Shown here: piece after piece, positions 23,450-32,480 of the stretch
How positions within the stretch are numbered: position 1 is the first letter of the stretch
How the letters are laid out: each line of letters starts with the position of its first letter
Assembly (NCBI GenBank): GCA_958295955.1
Contig: OY282420.1
Location: 1 to 45,713, forward strand
Length of the DNA stretch: 45,713 bases
From: an uncultured Bryobacterales bacterium
Lineage (GTDB): Bacteria; Acidobacteriota; Terriglobia; Bryobacterales; UBA6623
Direction: 5' to 3'
Translations under genes and position numbers: made by a program
Notes under the pieces: generated by a model
Told to the model about the DNA's origin: nothing
The model's input: the letters and a program-made list of their open reading frames with translations, nothing else
Database searches by the model: none

Positions 23450-26278
23450 TCAACGTGGATGTCTTTTACGTCGTGATCGGGCCTTGCCGGCCGCAGCCGC
23501 CGCAAGCGGGGCTTGCGAGCGCTCGTAGAGCGCGAACAGATGTTTGACGCGTTCGCGTTCGGACGAGAAGCGCTTCCGGCGGTAGAGGCGGTCCACGGCG
23601 CGGTCGAGTTTCTGATGCGCCCTGCGGAGATTCGGCGGCATCAGGTTGGGGTCGTAGAGGTCGGCCGGCGTCGCGTCCGGGTGAGCGGCCCGGGCGGCGA
23701 GTACGGCATCGGCATAAGGCGTAAGTTTGTCGGCTTTCGTGCTCCAGACGAGTGGAAGCGGAAACGTGTTGTAAACGACACCGACGGAATACATATACCG
23801 GCTCTCCAGTCGTCCTGTCACCGCCCGCATCCAGGCCATATGCATAGCGGACGTGAGCAGGGCGAAGTCGGCGCGGGTCGCATTGGGCAGCAGACGGAGT
23901 TTGTCACTGGGAATGATCGGCGGCTTCAGCCAACCGATGGGGACATACTCGCGCCGCTCCGAACTTACCTGCGGAATCACCAAAAACGGGGAGATTGGGA
24001 GTACATTCACATGGTAAAGTATGGGCGTTTCCGCCAGTTTGAGAGTGGGCTTGCTCTTGCTGGCTCGCCGGTACGCGCCAACGGCGGCGATGCGCTCGCG
24101 GACGCGGGGCAGTTGCGCCAGCACAGCCGGCGAAGCGTCATGCAAAGCAAGAATCCAGCGTTCGCCGCCTTGCAGGTATTCGCGGGCGCCGACGAAGGGA
24201 CGCAGGAACGGCGCTGCGTCCGGTTCGGCATTCAAAAACTCGGTACGCTCCTCGGGCTTGAAGATGTAATGGCCGCCGTCAATGGGCTTGGAGCCGGTGA
24301 TCAGTTGGCTCATCCCGTTTATTGGTCTGCTCTCCTCGCGAACGACCAGATGCGGGTCAGTCAGCGCGCCGCCGTCGAACAGGTAGGGCGTGATTGCGGC
24401 ATGGCGGCTTTCGAGCGGCTCGCCCTTGAGGTCGTCGTAGGAGAACAATCGTCTATCCCGCGGCGCGTGTTCGGTCGTGTCCAGACCGACGATGACGACA
24501 TGCACGTTCGCTTTGCCGCGGGCGTCGGAACCCCAGGCGAAGGTGCGGTGGGCGAAGGCGATCTCCAGGCGGTTGCTATCGAACAGGAGCGGCCAGAGTT
24601 GCGCCGCCTGCTCGCCCTGCGCGATGGAATTGGTCGCGACGAAGCCGATCCGCGGCGGCCGGCCTCCGTTCGCCGGTTGCGCGCGCCGCGCGTACTCGCC
24701 GGCGCGAATGAACCACGCGGCCACGTAGTCGAGCGTTCCGCCGCTGCCGCCGAGCGCGGCGATGCGGCGCACCTGCGCCCGCTGCTCGGGCGACTGGTAT
24801 TTTGCGCCCCCGAAGGGGGGATTGCCGAACACGTACGAACAGTCGTCCGGCGGCAGCACGTCGGCCCAGTCGATCTCCAGAGCGTCGGCGTTGCGGATGC
24901 GCGGCGACTTCTCGATCGGAATCCGCGCATAGGTCCGGCCGAACTCCAGGCTCAGCCGGTTGTTCATGATGTGGTCCATCATCCATAGCGCGGTCGAGGC
25001 GATGCGGGATGCGAATTCGCCGATCTCGACGCCGTAGAACTGATCGACGTCGACTACCGAGAGCACTTCCGCGAACGCCTCCAGTTGGCGCGGGCCGCGG
25101 CGCTGCGCCAACTCCCGCAGCACGTCGATCTCCAGAGAGCGCAATTCGCGGTAGGCGATGATCAGGAAGTTGCCGCAACCGCATGCCGGATCGAACAAGC
25201 GCAGCGCGCCGAGCTTCTGCTGAAACTTGCGCAGATCGGTCGCGCTGCGGCTGTCTCGACGCTCCTGCAACCGCCGGAACTCGGCGCGCAGATCGTCGAG
25301 GAACAGCGGCTCGATCACCTTCAGGATGTTCTTTTCGGTGGTGTAGTGCGCGCCTTTGGCGCGCCGTTCGGCCGGCTCCATCACCGACTGGAACAGCGCG
25401 CCGAAGATCGCCGGCGAGATCGCCGTCCAGTCGAAGCGCCCCGCCTCGAGCAGCGCCCGGCGCATCGCGGCGTCGAAGTCGGGAATGCGCAGCGGGGCGG
25501 CGAACAACTCGCCGTTCACGTGCGGAAAGCGCGCCAGGTCATCGTCGAGCGTTCGTTGACGCCGGTCGGCCGGCGTGTTCAGCACTTGGAAAAGCCGCGC
25601 CAACCAAGGGCCGAGATCGCTGCCGTCGGCCGCCGTGCGCTCCTCGATGAACTGCAGGAAGATGTCGCGCGGCTCGAAAATCCCGGTGTCGTCGGCGAAC
25701 AGGCAGAACACGGTTCGCACCAGGAACAACTCCAGGTCGCGGCCGTCGTAGCCGGACGCCTTGAGCGCGTCGTGCAGGCGCGCGATCAGCTCGGACGCTT
25801 CGATGTTGACCGGGTCCTGGTCGCGGAACGCGCGGCGCTGCACGCCGATAATGAACCCGAACTTCTCGACGTGTTGCGGCAGGTCGGCGAGCGCGAAGCG
25901 GGTCTCCTCGCGCTCGTCCCGGTCGAGCAGCTCGAAGGTCTGGAAATCGCAGAGCAGTTGATAGCGGGGGCGGCCCCGCTCGGACAGCGCGTCGAAGTAA
26001 GCGCCGGCCTGAGCGCGGGCGGCGGCCAAGTCGCGCCCGGCGCTCTTCTGCTCGACCAAGAGCACGCCCGGCCAGAACAGGTCGATGAATCCGGATGTGC
26101 TGTCGAGCCGTCGGACGTGTTCCTCATACCGCGCGACAGTGCGCCGCCGGACGCCGAATATCTCGAAGAATTCGTTGTAGAAGCTCTGGGTTTCGCCCTT
26201 CTCGTACGCGGCGTCCGCCCATTCGCGGGCGAAGTCCGCGGCCCGCGCCCGGATCTCGTTCCAGGAAAGCCTCATCAT
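23450..26278 (-). CDS. MmeI-like single-chain restriction-modification enzyme (type IIL)
   Basis: About 942 residues from the ATG at 26278. An N-terminal nuclease domain has the PD-(D/E)xK residues Asp66, Glu76 and Lys78 in IDLFWPGVLLVEQKSAG, the spacing I recall for MmeI. A helical linker leads to an N6-adenine methyltransferase core: the SAM motif FDPACGCGNFLI near residue 361 and catalytic NPPFGG near 484. Target-recognition and C-terminal regions follow (YMYSVGVVYNTFPLP). Such enzymes methylate one strand for protection and cut about 20 bases away. The nuclease and methyltransferase motifs are intact, so it is probably functional. It is divergent from the cas operon. The open frame extends to 26326, but that leader is unlike the family. 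Confidence 0.92.
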   Translation of the reverse strand: MMRLSWNEIRARAADFAREWADAAYEKGETQSFYNEFFEIFGVRRRTVARYEEHVRRLDSTSGFIDLFWPGVLLVEQKSAGRDLAAARAQAGAYFDALSERGRPRYQLLCDFQTFELLDRDEREETRFALADLPQHVEKFGFIIGVQRRAFRDQDPVNIEASELIARLHDALKASGYDGRDLELFLVRTVFCLFADDTGIFEPRDIFLQFIEERTAADGSDLGPWLARLFQVLNTPADRRQRTLDDDLARFPHVNGELFAAPLRIPDFDAAMRRALLEAGRFDWTAISPAIFGALFQSVMEPAERRAKGAHYTTEKNILKVIEPLFLDDLRAEFRRLQERRDSRSATDLRKFQQKLGALRLFDPACGCGNFLIIAYRELRSLEIDVLRELAQRRGPRQLEAFAEVLSVVDVDQFYGVEIGEFASRIASTALWMMDHIMNNRLSLEFGRTYARIPIEKSPRIRNADALEIDWADVLPPDDCSYVFGNPPFGGAKYQSPEQRAQVRRIAALGGSGGTLDYVAAWFIRAGEYARRAQPANGGRPPRIGFVATNSIAQGEQAAQLWPLLFDSNRLEIAFAHRTFAWGSDARGKANVHVVIVGLDTTEHAPRDRRLFSYDDLKGEPLESRHAAITPYLFDGGALTDPHLVVREESRPINGMSQLITGSKPIDGGHYIFKPEERTEFLNAEPDAAPFLRPFVGAREYLQGGERWILALHDASPAVLAQLPRVRERIAAVGAYRRASKSKPTLKLAETPILYHVNVLPISPFLVIPQVSSERREYVPIGWLKPPIIPSDKLRLLPNATRADFALLTSAMHMAWMRAVTGRLESRYMYSVGVVYNTFPLPLVWSTKADKLTPYADAVLAARAAHPDATPADLYDPNLMPPNLRRAHQKLDRAVDRLYRRKRFSSERERVKHLFALYERSQAPLAAAAAGKARSRRKRHPR

Positions 26279-26300
26279 CGCCGCCGCCGGCCGGGATGCG

Positions 26301-26459
26301 TCACGCCGGCAGGCGCAGCATCGCAAGCGCGCCGGCGAAGCGCCATGTCAGGCGGGCTTCGCAGGCGGCAAGCTCGGCGCGCAGCGTCTCCGGCGTCACA
26401 TGTTCGCCGTGCTCGGCAGCCTGCCGAACGACATGCGCGATCGCCTGTGTGTCGAACAC
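26301..26459 (-). CDS. Possible 52-residue small protein upstream of the restriction enzyme
   Basis: A short minus-strand frame starts at GTG 26459, directly after an in-frame TAG-TAT, and ends at TGA 26301-26303, 22 bases before the restriction gene. It reads FDTQAIAHVVRQAAEHGE, then a helical ELAACEARLTWRFAGALAML. The FDT start and helix-to-membrane end weakly recall DUF1640-type coiled-coil proteins, but it is too short to be sure. A TATGAT hexamer (26463-26468, minus strand) lies 3 bases before the start. It could be a real leader gene, an antitoxin-like companion or a decayed fragment. Confidence 0.35.
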   Translation of the reverse strand: MFDTQAIAHVVRQAAEHGEHVTPETLRAELAACEARLTWRFAGALAMLRLPA

Positions 26460-26521
26460 GAAATCATACTATCACGGGCGCTCAGGAAGGAGCGATGCGC
26501 CGCCCGCGCTACGGTGTTTGC

Positions 26522-26617
26522 ATGCGTTGGGGGTTGCTCGCGGCGTCTGTGGCCGTGTCCGCTGCAGGTGTGATACTGTGCTACGCTTCAGCCTTTGCAG
26601 TATCGATCCTTCTTTGA
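26522..26617 (+). pseudogene. Promoter and signal-peptide stub resembling the prolyl oligopeptidase start
   Basis: An ATG at 26522 opens a 31-residue frame (MRWGLLAASVAVSAAG...) that resembles an isolated signal peptide and runs out of frame into cas3. Bases from about 26499 to 26555 align without gaps to about 33953-34010, the promoter and first codons of the prolyl oligopeptidase gene. The match includes 14 identical bases (CCGCCCGCGCTACG) and about 75% identity overall. TACGGT lies 6 bases before this ATG and TACGAT 6 bases before the other. It is probably a leftover gene start upstream of the inserted cas module; promoter activity may now serve cas3. Confidence 0.45.
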
Positions 26618-29174
26618 GGCGGCGACGGGTTTGCAGACAGGCCCGCACGAGTACCAGAAAAAACTCGCCCAATGTCTGCCGGATATCCTCGCTGTGCCCA
26701 CCGGATGCGGGAAGACGGCTGCGGCTGTTCTTGCATGGGCGTGGCGGCGGCGACAGTGCCCTGAAAGCGATATTCGGCAGCGTACGCCCAGACGACTGAT
26801 CTATTGCCTGCCGATGCGGTCGCTCGTCGAACAGGTGCATGGCGACATCATCGGATGGTTTGCCAAACTCGGCTGGCTTCATCGTCCCCAAGCTTCGGCT
26901 GACTCCTACAGGCCGAGTTGGGAAGACGATAAGGTGCCGGTATTTCGGCTGATGGGCGGGGAGGAGGCCGCAGAATGGGAAGACCGGCCGGAACGAGAAG
27001 CTGTGCTCGTAGGTACCCAGGATATGCTTCTTTCGCGTGCTCTGAACCGCGGGTACGCGATGAAGCCGTATTATTGGCCGATCACGTTCGGGCTGGTCAA
27101 CGTCGATGTGTTGTGGGTACTCGACGAGGTTCAACTCATGGGAGTCGGTCGGACCACAAGCGTTCAGCTTCATCGGTTCTGTCAATCGTTGCAGGACCTG
27201 CCCCGCGAGAGTCTCTGGATGAGCGCGACGACCGGCGCCACGGCTCTCTCGTTTGCGGACGGGCATTGGCAGCCGCAGTCGGCTCCCCAATGGATGCAGA
27301 CCCCGGAACATGGAAATGGGAACGTCACTGTGCTCGGTCTCGGAGAGACAGACCGCAAAGCGATGTCCAAGGTGCTCACCGGATCGAAGCGTGTGGAGCG
27401 TCCGGCGGTTACGGTCGATGTCAACTCAGCGGATATTCCCCAGCAACTCCTGCGCTACGCATCCGGCGGGCGGCTTGTGCTGGTGATGGTCAACCGCGTT
27501 GTACGCGCTCAAGACCTGTTCAGGCGAATCAGAGCGCTTGCCGCTCACAATGACGACCGTCCGGAGATACTCCTTCTGCATTCTCGTTTTCGACCCCGTG
27601 AGCGCTCCGCGGCCATGCGTCAACTCAGGACGGATGTTTCGGGGCGGGGGCGGATCGTAATCAGTACGCAGGTTCTTGAAGCCGGCGTTGACATTGATGC
27701 GGACGTACTGGTAAGCGAGATATGCCCGTGGCCCTCTCTGGTGCAGCGCCTCGGGAGACTCAACCGCCGGGGGCAAAAAGAGGGTGTTGTCCATATTCTG
27801 AAAGTGCCAATAGAAGAACCGGAAGGGGGCTGGCCGAGCAAAAAGTCCGATCGCGAGGAAGCTGAAGAGAAGGCACGAAGCGAAGCCGCACTGCCGTATT
27901 CATGGGCAGATCTCGAAGATGCGCGGGGCCGCGTTGACCGGCTCGGCGGGGACGCATCGCTCCAGGCAATCGAAGGAGTCGATCGGATTAAACCGTACTC
28001 GGTTCCCGTCGAGGGGCCGGTACTTCGACGACACCACCTCGACGATCTATTCGACACCGACCCCGATTTGTCGGGCGGTCACCTCGACGTATCCAGGTTT
28101 GTGCGCGGCGATCGTATGGATCTCGATGTTGCGGTGCTGTGGAGATCGCTCAACAACATTGAGCAGGAGGGCACTCCGGCGCCGCACCCTGACGAGATTT
28201 GCAAGGTTTCGATCGAAGACCTGCGCAAGTTGGGTTCCGGCAAGCGGGGCTGGTTGCTCGGGCTGCAGCGCTCTCGTCGTCGAAACGGTGCTTGGCGGAA
28301 TATACACTTGGGTGATCGCGGCATTCGACCTGGGGATACAGTGATGCTTGATGTGTCCGACGGAGGTTACGACGATGAACTCGGCTGGGTGGGCTCCGAG
28401 CAGAATCGGCCTTCGTCGTGGGTGAGTGCCGTTGACGGACATCGTGTGTGGGTGCAAAGCGACGGCAGCCCGGCAGGCCGCATCGATGATCGGACAGCGG
28501 GGTGGGCCGGCATCGAGGGAGACCCGCGCAGCCGTGCGCGCCGCTGGATGGAACTCTCGTCGCACCTTTCCAAGGCGGACTTGGAAGCGCGTCAACTCGC
28601 TGAGGCACTTGTTCCGCAAATGGCCGACAAACTTGCCGCGGCCGGCCGTTGGCATGACATCGGAAAGACCCTTGAGCGCGACAACGCCGGCGGCGTCTTC
28701 TCCCCGTTTCAGAAGATGCTTCGCGATATGGGCTACGAAGAGCCTCCGGATCCTCGAGACGGCGCGTACTATGCGAAGTCCAATAGGTATGGCAGACCGC
28801 GCCCCAACGACCACAGTTTCCGCCACGAGGCGGCGTCCGCACTGGCCTACCTTGCCGAGGGTGACGCTGACGATCTGGTTGCGTGGCTTATCATGGCGCA
28901 TCACGGAAAGGTGCGGATGACGCCCACGCCATGGAACGACCAGCGGATGGACGACGTGGCAGGTGTCCGCCCCGGCGACCGCATTCCTGCGAGAGCCATG
29001 TCATTCGTTGCGCGTGAGGAAGTGCGTGAACTCGATCTCGATCTGCTGCTCCCTTCACGCACGCATCCGGGTTGGCAGGGACGCGCAGTAAAGCTGCTGG
29101 AAGAACATGGCTGCTGGTTTCTTGCGTATCTGGAGGCTCTAGTCCGCGTTGCCGATTGGAGAGCAAGCCGATGA
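26595..29174 (+). CDS. cas3: Type I-G CRISPR helicase-nuclease Cas3 with C-terminal HD domain
   Basis: An 859-residue protein. The SF2 helicase comes first: Walker A PTGCGKT at 35-41, DEVQ box near 177, and QRLGRLNRRG motif VI near 383. The HD nuclease is C-terminal, with WHDIGK near 686, FRHEAASA, MAHHGK near 767 and VRVADW. Helicase-then-HD is the order expected of type I-G (formerly I-U). After Cascade recognises the target, Cas3 unwinds and degrades DNA. The start is TTG 26595, the only start after TGA 26571-26573 that fits the conserved YRSFFEAATG opening. A TACGCT hexamer lies 7 bases upstream. All nuclease and ATPase motifs look intact. Its stop overlaps csx17 in ATGA. Confidence 0.95.
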   Translation: MQYRSFFEAATGLQTGPHEYQKKLAQCLPDILAVPTGCGKTAAAVLAWAWRRRQCPESDIRQRTPRRLIYCLPMRSLVEQVHGDIIGWFAKLGWLHRPQASADSYRPSWEDDKVPVFRLMGGEEAAEWEDRPEREAVLVGTQDMLLSRALNRGYAMKPYYWPITFGLVNVDVLWVLDEVQLMGVGRTTSVQLHRFCQSLQDLPRESLWMSATTGATALSFADGHWQPQSAPQWMQTPEHGNGNVTVLGLGETDRKAMSKVLTGSKRVERPAVTVDVNSADIPQQLLRYASGGRLVLVMVNRVVRAQDLFRRIRALAAHNDDRPEILLLHSRFRPRERSAAMRQLRTDVSGRGRIVISTQVLEAGVDIDADVLVSEICPWPSLVQRLGRLNRRGQKEGVVHILKVPIEEPEGGWPSKKSDREEAEEKARSEAALPYSWADLEDARGRVDRLGGDASLQAIEGVDRIKPYSVPVEGPVLRRHHLDDLFDTDPDLSGGHLDVSRFVRGDRMDLDVAVLWRSLNNIEQEGTPAPHPDEICKVSIEDLRKLGSGKRGWLLGLQRSRRRNGAWRNIHLGDRGIRPGDTVMLDVSDGGYDDELGWVGSEQNRPSSWVSAVDGHRVWVQSDGSPAGRIDDRTAGWAGIEGDPRSRARRWMELSSHLSKADLEARQLAEALVPQMADKLAAAGRWHDIGKTLERDNAGGVFSPFQKMLRDMGYEEPPDPRDGAYYAKSNRYGRPRPNDHSFRHEAASALAYLAEGDADDLVAWLIMAHHGKVRMTPTPWNDQRMDDVAGVRPGDRIPARAMSFVAREEVRELDLDLLLPSRTHPGWQGRAVKLLEEHGCWFLAYLEALVRVADWRASR

Positions 29175-31366
29175 AGATCGATTTCGGAGGCATATCGACG
29201 GCTTCGCTTGGCGCGATGTTGAAGGGTTACGGTGTCATGGCAGGTGTCGGCGCAGCGTGGCCGGATGCGCGTTTCTGGTGGACGCCCGCGGGCGCACTCG
29301 CAGCCGAAGTAGGCGAATTCGATGACTGCGAGACTGCGACTGCAGACGAGGCCATCCGTGAAGGTATTTTTGGGCTTGCAAAATGGGCAAGCGATACGGG
29401 TACGACATTCGAGAAAACCCGCAGGAAGACAGGGAAAGAAAAAGGGTCTGACGGCAAGATGCAAAAGGTTGTCCTGCAGGAGGCAGGCGATCCTCCTCTA
29501 GAAGATCAAGCTACCTGGGATTCGCTTGAGGAATCGCTTGCCATTGACGCAGAGGGCGCGGGCGTGTTCGCCGAGAGGATTCATCGCTCGAACCCCGTGC
29601 TTGCTCGTTGGGGGCAGGACGGCAGCGCGAACCTGTTCAGCGTCCTACGTGAAGCGGGAAAGGAAGCGAAGCCAGCGGACATCAGCGAAGCTATCTCTGG
29701 AGGCGATACTGTTCCCGGCAAGCGTTTGACCAAAGGAAGCGGCGTCCTGTTTCCCGAGGGAATCAAGCGCTACGCCACGGGAACGGCATGGATTCACGAG
29801 CAGAAGAAGCCTCTCGGACTTTGGGATTTCGTCCTGGCGATGCGCGGCTTGCTGCTTCTCCGAGGCGCCGTCCGCTCGCCTCGGGGATCACGCTCCAAGT
29901 ACCCGGCGTTCCCCTTCATCTTTCCGGGCTCTGTCGTCCAAGCTCAAGGCTCGACGGTAGAGACGCAGGAAGTCTTTTTACCGACCTGGAACAGTGATCG
30001 CCCCAGGACCTTGGCCGAATTCCAGGCACAGGTGCGGAGCTTTCAGTCGCGAGTTGGGCGCAGAGATTTTGTCTCCGGCGCGGCCGATTTCCGGCGAGCC
30101 GTTGCCGGAAGGGCGGTCACGGGTGCGTTCGATGCATTCCACAGGTTTGCTCTCGAACCGAGGAAGCCCGGTAGGGAGAGCCCTCAGAATCAAGCCATCT
30201 CCCGCGGAGTTACAACAGTCGGCCCGGCTTCAGTCGCACACAACAGCCTACGGCTCCTGCTTGCCCGGCTTGACGACTCGGGATGGTTCGAAAAGTTCCG
30301 ATTGCGAAGGACTGGCGGCAAGGTGGACGAGAGCTCCGGAAAACTGGCGTTGGCCAAGACGAGCTTCGACGAGACTGCCCACGCCGCCATCGACATGCGC
30401 AGCCAGCCCGGAGACACGGGACACGTCGCCGTGCTGGAGGCGCTATGGAAACTCCAACGCACCTTGTGGGAAGTGTCGAAGCCGGAACGAAGCAAAGTGC
30501 GTTTTGAACCTGCGCCGCTGTTGGAAGGGTATGCATGGAGTCGGGTGCTGTCGGAGCTTCTGGAAAATTCGCCCGCAGCCCGTCTCGGATGGGCGCTTGC
30601 TTCACTCGGTTGGTCCCCGGTGGAAGACGACAACGGACAGGAGATCAAGAAGCCGGTCGTCGAACAACTCCTTCCGGTGCAGTGCGGCGGAAAAGGCCGG
30701 CTGAGTGTCCTCGATCCCCCGCCCGCACAGCGTATTCGTCAGCCCGGCCACAATCCGGACCGAGAGTTTGCGGCGCTGTTCTGGCGCAGATGGCTCGATA
30801 CGGCGAGCCTGCCCATGCTGCCTGCAAGGGGAACCCGCCCCGCCGATGCCGTCGACGTGGCTGCTCTGCTCTGCGGCGATGTCGATGTAAAGAAAATGCA
30901 GCGGTATTTCCTGGCGTTCTTGTTGCTGGATGGGAGCGGCGATGAGCCGCCGCGGCCACATGCCTCTGTGAACCGGCCGGCGGCATCCGCTTATGCCGCT
31001 CTCCGACTCTGGTTCGAGTTGTCAGCCGGGCCGATGCGGGGCGAGCGGCGGCCGTTGGACGGCGCCGTGCCGCGGGGCATTGCCATCGGTACTTCGAGAT
31101 CGGTTGAGAGTGCCTGCCGCGCCGCTCTTCGCCGACTGCGTATCGCCGGATTACCCGGTTGTTGGCCTGATAACGCTCGCCCGGGCGGGAAGAATGTTGC
31201 TTTACCGAAAGTCGTTCTCACGACGCCGCAGGCAAGACTGATGGCTGCAGCCGTACTGATTCCGGTCAATGAAGAGAGCGTGGAGAGGCTCGCGGACAGC
31301 CTTTTTGTACCGCCCTCATCCCGCGAATTGAAACATCAAACCCCAATGGAGGCTGCTCATGTCTGA
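29171..31366 (+). CDS. csx17: Type I-G Cascade large subunit Csx17 (Cas8g)
   Basis: A 731-residue protein beginning MKIDFGGISTASLGAMLKGYGVM, the standard Csx17 opening. The length is normal for the family. Further family-like segments are KRYATGTAWIHEQKKPLGLWDF and SRSKYPAFPFIFPGS. Csx17 is the large (Cas8-like) subunit of the type I-G interference complex and is expected to recognise the PAM and help recruit Cas3. The open frame extends upstream, but ATG 29171 overlaps the cas3 stop (ATGA) and matches the family start, so translation is coupled. Codon use is less GC-rich than in the flanking genes. Its 3' end overlaps csb1 by 8 bases. Confidence 0.93.
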   Translation: MKIDFGGISTASLGAMLKGYGVMAGVGAAWPDARFWWTPAGALAAEVGEFDDCETATADEAIREGIFGLAKWASDTGTTFEKTRRKTGKEKGSDGKMQKVVLQEAGDPPLEDQATWDSLEESLAIDAEGAGVFAERIHRSNPVLARWGQDGSANLFSVLREAGKEAKPADISEAISGGDTVPGKRLTKGSGVLFPEGIKRYATGTAWIHEQKKPLGLWDFVLAMRGLLLLRGAVRSPRGSRSKYPAFPFIFPGSVVQAQGSTVETQEVFLPTWNSDRPRTLAEFQAQVRSFQSRVGRRDFVSGAADFRRAVAGRAVTGAFDAFHRFALEPRKPGRESPQNQAISRGVTTVGPASVAHNSLRLLLARLDDSGWFEKFRLRRTGGKVDESSGKLALAKTSFDETAHAAIDMRSQPGDTGHVAVLEALWKLQRTLWEVSKPERSKVRFEPAPLLEGYAWSRVLSELLENSPAARLGWALASLGWSPVEDDNGQEIKKPVVEQLLPVQCGGKGRLSVLDPPPAQRIRQPGHNPDREFAALFWRRWLDTASLPMLPARGTRPADAVDVAALLCGDVDVKKMQRYFLAFLLLDGSGDEPPRPHASVNRPAASAYAALRLWFELSAGPMRGERRPLDGAVPRGIAIGTSRSVESACRAALRRLRIAGLPGCWPDNARPGGKNVALPKVVLTTPQARLMAAAVLIPVNEESVERLADSLFVPPSSRELKHQTPMEAAHV
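31348..31352 (+). promoter_or_regulatory. Ribosome binding site of csb1
   Basis: GGAGG lies within the 3' end of csx17, 6 bases before the csb1 ATG at 31359. A stronger site than those of the neighbouring cas genes would suit the many Cas7 copies needed per complex. Confidence 0.7.
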
Positions 31367-32477
31367 CAAAAATCTTGTTGACGAGCTTCTGCTTCAGGAC
31401 CGCGTCCTGATCTCTGCGGAGCTTCACCTTGCAAACGGCTCGTTTTTCCAACCGACCGGTTTCCCGGATATCGGCGCCTGCGTTTACACCGACGGCGCGG
31501 GACAGCGCCGATGTCTCGTGGAGAGCGAGCAGAGCATGGCCAACCGGCTTGAGGCCGTCTGCATGAAGGCGCCCGGTGTGTGGCGGGAGCCGCTCGCCGA
31601 CAAGCTCCCTGTCATCCGCGTTCAGGGCACAAACAACCGGCTCCTTGCAACGAACCTTACCGAGGCTCACCGGGTCGCTTCGTCGTATGTGCTTGCGAGC
31701 GCTATTAACGGGGCAGCCAACAGCACAACACTTCAAGAGAAGATCCAGGAACACCTTGGCCTCGAAGGTGAAATCTGGCCGCTGGACAGGCGCGAGAGAC
31801 TTACGCAGGCCGTGTTCGCACTCGACCCGGCCGCCATACTGCACGGTTTCCAGTTCATGCAGTGGGGAGCTGTCGGCCTCCGCGCCGCCAGGCTGCTCCA
31901 TGCGCGCCTGGAGGCGATTCTCGCAGATGTGGACAGCGAGGTTCATTACGGGCTTGTCAAGGTCGATGGCATTGAACCCGGATCGTCATCGGCACAGAAA
32001 AGTAACAAGGGACAGAGTATCGCTCCCAAAGTACGCTACGCGCCCAAGTCGATTCAAGCCACCTTTGAGATCGACGTGCTGACGCTTCGGGAGAGGCCGC
32101 TTGTGCCGACGTCCGGCGAGGATAGCGCCGCTGACGGCTCCGGCAACCAAGAGTCCCGGCGATTCCTGCTCGCGTTGGCGCTCTGGAAGATACACCGGTT
32201 CCTCACGAACGGACCGGCGTTCGATGCCCGTACCGGCGACACGATGGGGTCCCTGCGTTTGCGCGCCGATTGTTCCTTGTCGGTCGGCTCGGTGAACTGG
32301 TCAGGTTCGAAGCATGGCGCCGCGTTCGGAGAACGCAGCCTCTTGGATCTCAATAGGCTCGTGAAGCCCTGCGAGAACGACGAATGCACAGGCCTTCTCG
32401 TTGACCCGCCCGACTTCGCAGTTCTCTTGAAGCCTTTCGATCTGGAACTTGAGATCACCGTCACCTATAGGCGATAA
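31359..32477 (+). CDS. csb1: Type I-G Cascade backbone protein Csb1 (Cas7g, GSU0053 family)
   Basis: A 372-residue RAMP protein of the GSU0053 family. Typical features are QDRVLISAELHLANGSFFQPTGFPDIG, the VESEQSMANRLE segment near the N-terminus and VRYAPKSIQATFEIDV later. Csb1 is the Cas7-type protein that polymerises along the crRNA and forms the backbone of the type I-G complex. The length is normal. The start ATG 31359 lies inside the last codons of csx17 and is preceded by GGAGG. csb2 follows after 3 bases. No fusion or truncation is seen. Confidence 0.94.
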   Translation: MSDKNLVDELLLQDRVLISAELHLANGSFFQPTGFPDIGACVYTDGAGQRRCLVESEQSMANRLEAVCMKAPGVWREPLADKLPVIRVQGTNNRLLATNLTEAHRVASSYVLASAINGAANSTTLQEKIQEHLGLEGEIWPLDRRERLTQAVFALDPAAILHGFQFMQWGAVGLRAARLLHARLEAILADVDSEVHYGLVKVDGIEPGSSSAQKSNKGQSIAPKVRYAPKSIQATFEIDVLTLRERPLVPTSGEDSAADGSGNQESRRFLLALALWKIHRFLTNGPAFDARTGDTMGSLRLRADCSLSVGSVNWSGSKHGAAFGERSLLDLNRLVKPCENDECTGLLVDPPDFAVLLKPFDLELEITVTYRR

Positions 32478-32480
32478 CCG

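Noticed and set aside
26279..26326. N-terminal extension of the restriction enzyme
   Set aside because: The added 16 residues (RCCACRRDASRP) are unlike the family and the ATG pair at 26275-26278 aligns with the expected start.
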